This document shows, piece after piece, positions 57,309 to 64,000 of a DNA stretch of 64,000 bases. A model generated the notes under the pieces. It made no database searches. It was not told where the DNA came from and saw nothing but the letters and a program-made list of their open reading frames with translations. Numbering within the stretch: position 1 is the stretch's first letter; each line of letters opens with the position of its first letter. Both the position numbers and the translations under genes were made by a program. The DNA is from Pseudomonas quercus (GTDB lineage Bacteria; Pseudomonadota; Gammaproteobacteria; Pseudomonadales; Pseudomonadaceae), in NCBI RefSeq assembly GCF_012033695.1, contig NZ_JAAVJI010000003.1, forward strand, positions 372,001-436,000. The letters are read 5' to 3'.

Positions 57309-58622
57309 ATGGCTGCCATGGCTCAGCGCGCACCTTACTCGCCAGCACATGCTCCTTCGTACTATGCCGCCAGTTGCCAGCCTCATACGGCGTACCCTGC
57401 GTTGCAGGGTGAAGTGAACGTCGATGTGTGTATCGTTGGGGGCGGCTTCAGTGGCCTGAACACGGCCATTGAGCTGGCCGAGCGGGGCCTGAGCGTAGCT
57501 GTGCTGGAGGCCCGGCTCATAGGCTGGGGCGCCTCGGGGCGCAACGGCGGCCAGCTGATTCGAGGCGTGGGCCACGATGTAGACCAGTTTGCGCCTGTGC
57601 TTGGGCACGAAGGCGTGCTTTCACTCAAGCACATGGGCCTTGAAGCGGTTGAAATCGTCCGGCAGCGCGTAGAGAAGTACGCTATCGCGTGTGACCTGAC
57701 CTGGGGCTACTGCGACCTGGCCAACAAGCCTGCCCAGTTCGAAGCGTTTGCCGCTGATATTGCCGAGCTGCGCAGCTTGGGCTATCGCCATGCCATGGAG
57801 CTGATCGCACCGCACCAGTTGGCCAGCGTAGTCGGTTCAGACCGTTATAAAGGTGGGCTGGTGGACATGGGATCAGGCCACTTGCATCCCCTGAACCTGG
57901 CCCTGGGCGAAGCGGCCGTGGCGCAGCAGCTGGGCGTGCAGGTGTTCGAACAGTCACCGGTAACACGGATCGACTACGGCCCGAAGGTGAAAGTGCACGC
58001 CCAGGGTGGCACGGTATGCGCCACTACATTGGTGCTGGCCTGCAACGCCTACCTCAATGACCTGAACCCGGAATTAGGCGGTAAGGTGTTACCAGCAGGT
58101 AGCTATGTGATCGCGACCGAGCCTCTGCCAGAGGCTCTAGCCCATGAGATACTGCCCCGGAACATGGCGGCCTGCGACCAACAGGTGACCGTGGATTATT
58201 TCCGGCTGTCTGCAGACCGCCGTCTGCTGTTCGGGGGCGCGTGCCATTACTCAGGCCGCGACCCTAGGGACATCGCGGCCTACATGCAGCCAAAGATGCT
58301 CAAGGTGTTCCCTCAATTGCATAGCACTCGGATCGACTATCAATGGGCAGGCATGATCGGCATCGGCGCCAACCGCCTGCCCCAGATAGGCCGGCTGCAC
58401 AGCCATCCCAATGTGTATTACGCACAGGCCTATGCCGGCCATGGGCTCAACGCCACGCACCTGGCCGGCCGCTTGCTCGGCGAGGCCATTACAGGCCAGG
58501 TAGGAGGCGGCTTTGACCTGTTCGCCAAGGTGCCTCACATGACCTTCCCAGGCGGCAAATACCTACGCTCCCCGTTATTGGCCATGGGCATGCTATGGCA
58601 TCGGTTGAAGGCGCTGGCATAG
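57309..58622 (+). CDS. FAD-dependent oxidoreductase, PauB/PuuB type (gamma-glutamylpolyamine oxidase)
   Basis: 437-residue DAO-family flavoprotein: FAD motif VDVCIVGGGFSGLNTAIELAERG near residues 38-60, GWGASGRNGGQLIRGVG, and the C-terminal AYAGHGLNATHLAGRLL. The overall pattern matches PuuB and the P. aeruginosa PauB paralogue (pauB4) at the same locus, which oxidise gamma-glutamyl-polyamines to aldehydes for PauC. Start ATG at 57309; ATG at 57318 also possible. Confidence 0.85.
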   Translation: MAAMAQRAPYSPAHAPSYYAASCQPHTAYPALQGEVNVDVCIVGGGFSGLNTAIELAERGLSVAVLEARLIGWGASGRNGGQLIRGVGHDVDQFAPVLGHEGVLSLKHMGLEAVEIVRQRVEKYAIACDLTWGYCDLANKPAQFEAFAADIAELRSLGYRHAMELIAPHQLASVVGSDRYKGGLVDMGSGHLHPLNLALGEAAVAQQLGVQVFEQSPVTRIDYGPKVKVHAQGGTVCATTLVLACNAYLNDLNPELGGKVLPAGSYVIATEPLPEALAHEILPRNMAACDQQVTVDYFRLSADRRLLFGGACHYSGRDPRDIAAYMQPKMLKVFPQLHSTRIDYQWAGMIGIGANRLPQIGRLHSHPNVYYAQAYAGHGLNATHLAGRLLGEAITGQVGGGFDLFAKVPHMTFPGGKYLRSPLLAMGMLWHRLKALA

Positions 58623-58626
58623 GGCT

Positions 58627-58652
58627 GGGGGCTGGGGGCTGGGGGCTGGGGG
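58627..58652 (+). repeat. G-quadruplex-type 7-base tandem repeat
   Basis: Four runs of five G (58627-31, 58634-38, 58641-45, 58648-52) separated each time by CT. This is 3.7 copies of a 7-base unit and a perfect intramolecular G4 pattern with 2-base loops. It begins four bases after the pauB-like stop. Confidence 0.9.
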
Positions 58653-58663
58653 CTGTTTGAACG

Positions 58664-58870
58664 TTAACTGCGCCAAAACGGCTTCACACCTTCCATGCGC
58701 TGCTGCTGTACGGTCAACCCCACATCCGCCAGCTCTTGAGCAGACAGCGCCCGCAATTGCTGCCTTGTCGTCCAGCGATGCCAGAACAGGCCCCAGCAAC
58801 CCAGCCCTGCCGGTGCGTGAAGCGTCTGTTGCTGTGCTGACAACAACCGTATCGCTGTAAAGCCATTCAT
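58664..58870 (-). CDS. DUF1127 small protein
   Basis: 68-residue protein. The C-terminal RQQLRALSAQELADVGLTVQQQ is the DUF1127 arginine-rich, ELxDIGL-like motif, proposed to bind RNA in other bacteria. GGAGG lies 8 bases before the ATG at 58870; a GTG at 58879 is also open but is part of that ribosome site. Divergent from the MocR-type regulator. Function here unknown. Confidence 0.88.
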   Translation of the reverse strand: MNGFTAIRLLSAQQQTLHAPAGLGCWGLFWHRWTTRQQLRALSAQELADVGLTVQQQRMEGVKPFWRS

Positions 58871-59029
58871 GGTGCTCACCTCCGTGTATCAATGGAGAGA
58901 GCATGCCCTGATGGCAAAAACCATTACAGATTCAACTATTGGCTATATTCTCCATACAGATAGGTTCAATCAGCAGCTGAATGCTGTATTTTTCCGCAAT
59001 CTGTATTGTCTTTTTCGAAGGCCACTCTC
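58871..59029. promoter_or_regulatory. Divergent promoter with repeated ACAGAT hexamers
   Basis: ACAGAT at 58926-58931 and 58956-58961 (30 bases apart, about three helical turns) and its inverse ATCTGT at 58999-59004. MocR-type regulators typically bind direct repeats plus an inverted one. Located between the DUF1127 and MocR genes, so it may control both. Confidence 0.5.
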
Positions 59030-60460
59030 ATGAACCTGTACATGAACCTTGCACGGCTGCTGGAGGATCGAATTGAGCAGGGCCTGTATCGCCCTGGCGA
59101 TCGTTTGCCTTCCGTGCGTGCGCTCAGTACCGAACACGGGGTGAGCCTGAGTACCGTACAGCAGGCGTACCGTTTGCTCGAAGACAACGGCTTGGCGGTG
59201 CCCAGGCCTAAATCCGGTTATTTCGTGTCCAGCAAAACCCTTCCTGCCTTACCTGAAGTGGGCCGGCCGGCGCAGCGGCCTGTGGAGATCTCCCAGTGGG
59301 ATCAGGTGGTAGAGCTGGTTCGCAACCCGCCTCGCAAGGATATTGTCCAGCTGGGGCGGGGCATGCCCGACATCACCAGCCCAACGCTTGCGCCGCTGAT
59401 GAAGAGCCTGGCGCGGCTGAGCCGGCGGCAGGACATGCCTGGGCTGCATTACGACACCATCTATGGCACCGAAGCCCTGCGAGAGCAGATTGCCCGGCTG
59501 ATGGTGGATTCCGGCTGCCGCCTGACCGCCGCCGACGTGGTGGTGACTACCGGCTGCCACGAGGCGCTGTCCAGCAGCGTACGGGCCATCTGCGAACCCG
59601 GAGACATCGTGGCGGTGGATTCGCCCAGCTTTTTCGGGGCCATGCAAACCCTCAAGGGCTTAGGCATGAAAGCCTTGGAAATTCCTACCGACCCCCTTAC
59701 GGGTATCAGCCTGGAAGCCCTGGAGCTGGCCCTTGAGCAATGGCCTATCAAAGTCATCCAGCTCACGCCCAACTGCAATAATCCCCTGGGCTACATCATG
59801 CCTGAGGCGCGCAAACAGCAACTGTTGACCCTCGCCCAACGCTTCGACGTTGCCATCATTGAAGACGACGTCTATGGCGACCTGGCCTACACCTATCCCC
59901 GGCCGCGGACCATCAAGTCTTTCGACCTGGACGGGCGCGTATTGCTGTGCAGTTCGTTCTCCAAAACCCTGGCACCTGGCCTGCGGGTTGGCTGGGTGGC
60001 ACCTGGGCGCTACCTGGAGCGCGTGCTGCACATGAAATACATCAGCACCGGCAGTACGGCCACCCAGCCCCAACTGGCCATCGCAGACTTTGTGGAAGGT
60101 GGCCACTACGAGCCGCACCTGCGCCGCATGCGCACTCAATACCAACGTGGGCGCGACCAGATGACGGAGTGGGTAAGGCGGTACTTTCCAGCAGGCACCC
60201 GCGCCAGCCGGCCCCAGGGTGGGTTTATGTTGTGGGTCGAGTTGCCCGAGGGCTTTGATACGTTGCGGTTGAACCAGATGCTTCTGGCTCGGGGCGTACA
60301 GATTGCCGTGGGCAGTATTTTCTCGGCTTCGGGCAAGTTCCGTAACTGCCTGCGCATGAACTTCGCGTCTCGCCCTTCGCCTGCGGTGGAAACCGCGGTT
60401 CGCAAAGTAGGCGAAACGGCAAGCGAGTTGCTGGCCAACCTGCAAACGGCACAGCCGTAA
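59030..60460 (+). CDS. MocR-family regulator (GntR HTH plus aminotransferase domain)
   Basis: 476-residue protein with a GntR winged helix (LARLLEDRIEQGLYRPGDRLPSVRALSTEHGVSLSTVQQAYRLLEDNG, residues about 6-55) fused to a fold-type I aminotransferase. The PLP lysine lies in SSFSKTLAPGLRVGWV, so PLP binding is likely. It is a transcription factor, not a metabolic transaminase by default. GAAGG lies 8 bases before ATG at 59030; ATG at 59042 is also possible. Effector unknown. Confidence 0.9.
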   Translation: MNLYMNLARLLEDRIEQGLYRPGDRLPSVRALSTEHGVSLSTVQQAYRLLEDNGLAVPRPKSGYFVSSKTLPALPEVGRPAQRPVEISQWDQVVELVRNPPRKDIVQLGRGMPDITSPTLAPLMKSLARLSRRQDMPGLHYDTIYGTEALREQIARLMVDSGCRLTAADVVVTTGCHEALSSSVRAICEPGDIVAVDSPSFFGAMQTLKGLGMKALEIPTDPLTGISLEALELALEQWPIKVIQLTPNCNNPLGYIMPEARKQQLLTLAQRFDVAIIEDDVYGDLAYTYPRPRTIKSFDLDGRVLLCSSFSKTLAPGLRVGWVAPGRYLERVLHMKYISTGSTATQPQLAIADFVEGGHYEPHLRRMRTQYQRGRDQMTEWVRRYFPAGTRASRPQGGFMLWVELPEGFDTLRLNQMLLARGVQIAVGSIFSASGKFRNCLRMNFASRPSPAVETAVRKVGETASELLANLQTAQP

Positions 60461-60529
60461 CTTTCCAAGCCCAGCGGGTGTCACATACGCAATCGTAAAT
60501 AACCCTGTGTAAACGGCAGCGAGAACCCT

Positions 60530-62083
60530 ATGGCCTTACATGCCCGCCTGCTGGCCACAATGCTGCTCGGTGTGCTGCTGTGCGGTTGTGCGGGCCAGAC
60601 AGTGCAGCCCATACCCAGTGAGCGTATTCCAGCAAGCCAATCAGCCTTTGGCCGCTCCATTCTCCAACAGGCCAGCGCCCACCCCGGCCTGTCCGGCTTT
60701 CGCCTGCTGCCCAACAGTGGGGAAGCCTTCAGAGCGCGTGCCGAGCTGATCCGCAACGCCCGGACCAGCCTCGACCTGCAGTATTACATTGTGCACGACG
60801 GCCTCAGTACTCGCGCCCTGATGCGTGAAGTGCTGGATGCGGCTGACCGAGGCGTGCGCGTGCGCATTCTCTTGGACGACACGGCCAGCGATGACCTTCA
60901 GGACCTGCTGGGTACCGTCGCCAGCCATCCCAACATCAAAGTCAGGCTGTTCAACCCTACCCACCTGGGGCGCGCAACAGGTGCAACGCGTGCCTTTGGG
61001 CGCCTGCTGGACCTGTCCCAGCAGCACCGGCGCATGCACAACAAGGTATGGATTGCTGACGACAGCGCCGCCATCGTAGGCGGTCGTAACCTGGGTGATG
61101 AATACTTCGACGCCAAGCCCAACCTCAACTTTACCGATATCGACCTGCTGGGCATGGGGCCTGTGGCTCGAGACCTGGGCTACAGCTTCGATCAGTACTG
61201 GAACCATCGGCTAAGCCGGCCGCTGCGGGAGTTGTACGATATTCCTGCTGCACAGAAGGCCCTGCCCGGCTTTCGTGAGCGCCTCGATGCCTCGTTGCGC
61301 AAAGCCAGCGTAAAACAGAAAACGCTGTACGACAGTTTGATGAGCTACCGTAGTGAGCCTCGCCTGGCGACCTGGCGGCAGGAGCTGATCTGGGCACCCA
61401 GCACTGTCATGTGGGATGCGCCCGCCAAGATCCTGTCCAGCGGCGAACCCGACCCTCATTTATTGCTCACTACCCAACTGGCCCCTGAGCTTCTCAGTGT
61501 TCAGCAAGAGCTGCTGCTGATTTCGGCCTACTTCGTACCCCGAGACCAAGGCCTGCTGTACCTGACCAGCCGGGCTGACGAAGGCGTGAAGGTGGCGCTG
61601 CTGACCAATTCACTGGAAGCCACCGACGTGCCAGCAGTGCACGGGGGCTACGCGCCCTATCGCAAGGCGTTGCTGGAGCACGGTGTGAAGCTGTTCGAGC
61701 TTCGACGCCAACCAGGTGATGACGCAGGGTTCTCCTATCGCCTGCATGGCAGCTCGGCCTCTAGCCTGCATAGCAAGGCGATGGTGTTCGATCAGCGAAA
61801 GGTCTTCATTGGCTCATTCAACTTCGACCCGCGCTCAGTGTTGTGGAATACCGAAGTCGGCGTGCTGGTCGATAGCCCAGAACTGGCCGGTTACACCCGT
61901 GCGCTGGCGCTCGAAGGCATGTCACCTGCCTTGAGCTACCAGGTCGAACTTCAAGGCGATGGGCTTGAGTGGGTCACCGAGGACAACCATAAGCTGCACG
62001 TGCTGCATAAGGAGCCCGGAGATTGGTGGCGGCGGTTCAATGCCTGGGTGAGCGAGCGTATTGGGCTGGAAAAACTGCTCTAG
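60530..62083 (+). CDS. Phospholipase D family lipoprotein, cardiolipin-synthase-like
   Basis: 517-residue protein with a lipoprotein-type signal (LLCGCAG, atypical lipobox with Cys at -2). Two HKD motifs are intact: MHNKVWIADDSAAIVGGRN and LHSKAMVFDQRKVFIGSFN. The layout resembles E. coli ClsC/YmdC, which makes cardiolipin. It is convergent with the MFS gene, four bases of overlap. Substrate inferred only from family. Confidence 0.88.
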   Translation: MALHARLLATMLLGVLLCGCAGQTVQPIPSERIPASQSAFGRSILQQASAHPGLSGFRLLPNSGEAFRARAELIRNARTSLDLQYYIVHDGLSTRALMREVLDAADRGVRVRILLDDTASDDLQDLLGTVASHPNIKVRLFNPTHLGRATGATRAFGRLLDLSQQHRRMHNKVWIADDSAAIVGGRNLGDEYFDAKPNLNFTDIDLLGMGPVARDLGYSFDQYWNHRLSRPLRELYDIPAAQKALPGFRERLDASLRKASVKQKTLYDSLMSYRSEPRLATWRQELIWAPSTVMWDAPAKILSSGEPDPHLLLTTQLAPELLSVQQELLLISAYFVPRDQGLLYLTSRADEGVKVALLTNSLEATDVPAVHGGYAPYRKALLEHGVKLFELRRQPGDDAGFSYRLHGSSASSLHSKAMVFDQRKVFIGSFNFDPRSVLWNTEVGVLVDSPELAGYTRALALEGMSPALSYQVELQGDGLEWVTEDNHKLHVLHKEPGDWWRRFNAWVSERIGLEKLL

Positions 62084-63222
62084 GCCTGCACTCGCACTGC
62101 CCATTGGGATTGCCTGCATGCCAGGATAACCAAGCCCGCTGCGCCCACTGCCATCATCAGAGGTAAAGCGTGCCCGGTAAGCCACTGGTTCCCCGCACCC
62201 GCAATCAATGGGCCTGCCAGGCACCCGACTCCCCAGAGCTGCGCCACATGCGCGTTGGCCCGCACCAGTTCATCGTGGCGAAACCGTTCCCCGATAAATA
62301 CCAGGGATAGCGTAAACAGGCCACCTGCGCTTGCGCCGAACAGCACCCACAGCCCCCATACCACGGGATGGTGAATCGCCAATGGGATCAATAGGCTGCT
62401 AGCTGCCAGCGCCCCGGCGCAGCCCAGAAACAGCCCACGCCTGGGCAGGCGGTCGGCCAGGGCGCCAATAGGCAACTGCAACACTGCATCGCCCAGCACT
62501 ACCGCGCTGACCATGTACAAGGCGATGCGGGTGTCGTAACCCTGTTGCAGGCAATACACCGGTAGTAAAGAAAGAATGAGGGCTTCAAAGCCGGCAAACA
62601 GCGCAATGGCATAGGCGATCACAGGCAGGCGCCGGCAGAACACCGCCAGGTCCCCCAAGGTCACCGTCACTGCCTCAGTAAGCGGCGCACCGCCACGGCC
62701 TAGCAATAAAAGCGGCGATACCAGCAACAACCCGGTTGCCAGCCAGAACCCATAGTCGTGCTCAGTGCCGATGGCTCCTAGCAACAGTGGCCCGGCCAGC
62801 TGGCTCAAGGCATAGCAGCAGCCGTAAAGCGCCACCAGCCGGCCGCGCCATTGCTCTACCACAAGCTGGTTGATCCAGCTTTCGCCTAGCACGAACACGA
62901 TGGTTAGCACGCTGCCAATCAGCAGGCGCAGCACTACCCACACGGCGTAACTGGGCCATATGGCCAGCAGCCCGATGGATACCGCGCCGGCCCATAGGCA
63001 CAGCTGCATGGCACGGCCGGTACCGAACCTTGCTGCGAGGCGGCTCGACACGCGCGCGCCCAGTAGCACACCGATTGCCGGCATGGCCGACATAGTACCG
63101 ATGGCGAACGTACCGTAGCCCCAGTGCTCAAGGCGCAGCGATACCAGCGGCATGCTCATGCCCAGCGCCAGGCCCACGCTCAGCACCGACGCCAGTACCG
63201 CGAAATACGTGCCCCACCGCAT
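62080..63222 (-). CDS. MFS transporter (YcaD-like)
   Basis: 380-residue membrane protein with about twelve hydrophobic segments. Motif-A-like GVLLGARVSSRLAARFGTGRAMQL in the loop after TM2, and GALADRLPRRGLFLGCAG in the second half. The start at 63222 has GGAG upstream. Substrate unknown. It is on the same strand as the ALDH gene, 76 bases downstream. Confidence 0.85.
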   Translation of the reverse strand: MRWGTYFAVLASVLSVGLALGMSMPLVSLRLEHWGYGTFAIGTMSAMPAIGVLLGARVSSRLAARFGTGRAMQLCLWAGAVSIGLLAIWPSYAVWVVLRLLIGSVLTIVFVLGESWINQLVVEQWRGRLVALYGCCYALSQLAGPLLLGAIGTEHDYGFWLATGLLLVSPLLLLGRGGAPLTEAVTVTLGDLAVFCRRLPVIAYAIALFAGFEALILSLLPVYCLQQGYDTRIALYMVSAVVLGDAVLQLPIGALADRLPRRGLFLGCAGALAASSLLIPLAIHHPVVWGLWVLFGASAGGLFTLSLVFIGERFRHDELVRANAHVAQLWGVGCLAGPLIAGAGNQWLTGHALPLMMAVGAAGLVILACRQSQWAVRVQA

Positions 63223-63246
63223 AGATGCGCTCCTGCGACCATGATA

Positions 63247-63277
63247 AAAAAGCCCCCGGCCGGTGTCGGTCGGGGGC
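63247..63277 (-). terminator. Intrinsic terminator of the aldehyde dehydrogenase gene
   Basis: Stem GCCCCCG (63252-63258)/CGGGGGC (63271-63277), with a short inner CCG/CGG pairing; on the minus strand it is followed by a T-run (complement of AAAAAA near 63246-63251). Confidence 0.8.
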
Positions 63278-63298
63278 CATTCAAGCACCTGCCAGGGT

Positions 63299-64000
63299 TT
63301 ACAGCTTGATCCAGGTCGCTTTCAGTTCGGTGTATTTGTCGAAGGCGTGCAGCGACTTGTCGCGACCGTTACCCGATTGCTTGAACCCACCGAAAGGTGC
63401 CGTCATGTCACCACCGTCGTACTGGTTCACCCACACGCTGCCAGCGCGCAAGGCGCGGGCGGTGTTGTGCGCCTTGGACAGGTCGGAAGACCAGACGGCG
63501 GCGGCGAGCCCGTAAGGCGTGTCATTGGCGATGGCCACAGCTTCCTCGGCGGAGTCGAACGTGATCACTGACAAGACAGGCCCGAAGATCTCTTCCTTGG
63601 CGATACGCATGGCATTGCTCACGCCGTCGAAGATGGTCGGCTCTACATAGGTACCGCCTGTTTCCTGCAGAATGCGCTTGCCACCGGTCAGCAAGGTGGC
63701 ACCCTCGCTATGCCCGGCTTCAATGTAAGACAACACCGTGTTCATCTGCTGGGTGTCGACCAGGGCACCCACGTTGGTCGCTGGGTCCAACGGGTTACCG
63801 GGCTTCCAACCCGCCAGGGCCTCTACCACCATCGGCAGGAAGCGGTCCTTGATCGAGCGTTCCACCAGCAGGCGCGACCCGGCGGTGCACACTTCGCCCT
63901 GGTTGAAGGCAATGGCGCTGGCCGCAGAGGCGGCTGCGGCTTGCAGGTCCGGCGCGTCGGCAAACACGATATTCGGGCTCTTACCCCCTGCCTCCAGCCA
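63299..64000 (-). CDS. pauC: Aldehyde dehydrogenase PauC/KauB type, 3' part (N terminus beyond window)
   Basis: C-terminal 233 residues of an ALDH; the reading frame stays open to the window edge, starting at WLEAGGKSPNIVFADAPDL. The catalytic Glu is in the LEAGGKS block and the Cys in FNQGEVCTAGSRLLV. The C-terminal part is GGFKQSGNGRDKSLHAFDKYTELK. It matches PuuC/KauB, gamma-glutamyl-aminobutyraldehyde dehydrogenase, which finishes polyamine oxidation. Start not seen. Confidence 0.9.
   Translation of the reverse strand, partial: WLEAGGKSPNIVFADAPDLQAAAASAASAIAFNQGEVCTAGSRLLVERSIKDRFLPMVVEALAGWKPGNPLDPATNVGALVDTQQMNTVLSYIEAGHSEGATLLTGGKRILQETGGTYVEPTIFDGVSNAMRIAKEEIFGPVLSVITFDSAEEAVAIANDTPYGLAAAVWSSDLSKAHNTARALRAGSVWVNQYDGGDMTAPFGGFKQSGNGRDKSLHAFDKYTELKATWIKL

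Overview
The window reads as chromosomal DNA of a fluorescent pseudomonad, most likely the Pseudomonas putida group. The G+C content is high, gene density is high, and gene order follows the conserved Pseudomonas series ppx/ppk - dedA - ABC-F - algP - fklB - algQ - dsbB - hemY/X/D/C - algR - argH - cyaA - cyaY - lptM - lysA - dapF - xerC - sutA - amtB/glnK - ubiK - yifB - lysine catabolism - rep - xpt - pauR - dadX/ridA/dadA - lrp - pauB - pauC. I see no rRNA, tRNA, CRISPR array, insertion sequence or prophage. This is mostly core genome, and what is new to say lies mainly in intergenic DNA and local gene arrangement.

Layout. 1-2.9 kb: a four-gene polar amino-acid-type ABC importer. 3-8.2 kb: polyphosphate metabolism (ppx and ppk, convergent and overlapping at the 3' ends, ppk behind a PHO box), a DedA protein and a LysE exporter. 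8.3-19 kb: an ABC-F ATPase, the alginate-regulator cluster (algP, fklB, algQ/rsd, algR), dsbB and the porphyrin operon hemC-hemD-hemX-hemY. 19-24.5 kb: argH, two small conserved proteins, class I adenylate cyclase, frataxin and a DUF1289 protein. 24.7-29.2 kb: a tight operon lptM-lysA-dapF-DUF484-xerC-yigB-like, linking lysine/peptidoglycan precursor synthesis to the XerC recombinase. 29.3-32.8 kb: sutA, a YjbQ protein, and glnK-amtB under a recognisable NtrC/sigma-54 control region, with ubiK divergent.

32.9-36.9 kb: a LysR regulator, a Tat-type dienelactone hydrolase, a Nudix hydrolase and the YifB/ComM ATPase. 37-44.5 kb: a lysine catabolism locus, amaB-amaA (pipecolate to 2-aminoadipate) divergent from hglS (2-oxoadipate to 2-hydroxyglutarate), followed by a Cache-type chemoreceptor and a GcvA-like LysR regulator. 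44.6-53 kb: MATE exporter, GGDEF-EAL protein, Rep helicase, Xpt, a DUF2845 protein and a CoA-transferase-type acetyl-CoA hydrolase. 53-64 kb: D-alanine and polyamine catabolism (pauR, dadX, ridA, dadA, lrp/dadR, pauB-like oxidase, pauC partial at the window edge), interleaved with a DUF1127 protein, a MocR-type regulator, a phospholipase-D-family lipoprotein and an MFS transporter.

The genes converge on nitrogen and amino-acid economy (ammonium sensing, arginine and lysine synthesis, lysine, D-alanine and polyamine breakdown) and on stress or stationary-phase physiology (polyP, Rsd/AlgQ, SutA, AlgR, cAMP). The points most worth following up are the PHO box at ppk, the NtrC/sigma-54 region of glnK, the LysR-type palindrome between amaB and hglS with a neighbouring chemoreceptor, algR without an adjacent sensor kinase gene, a near-perfect G-quadruplex motif at 58.63 kb, and repeated hexamers in the MocR/DUF1127 divergent promoter. 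I found no gene cluster that I could honestly call a wholly new system.
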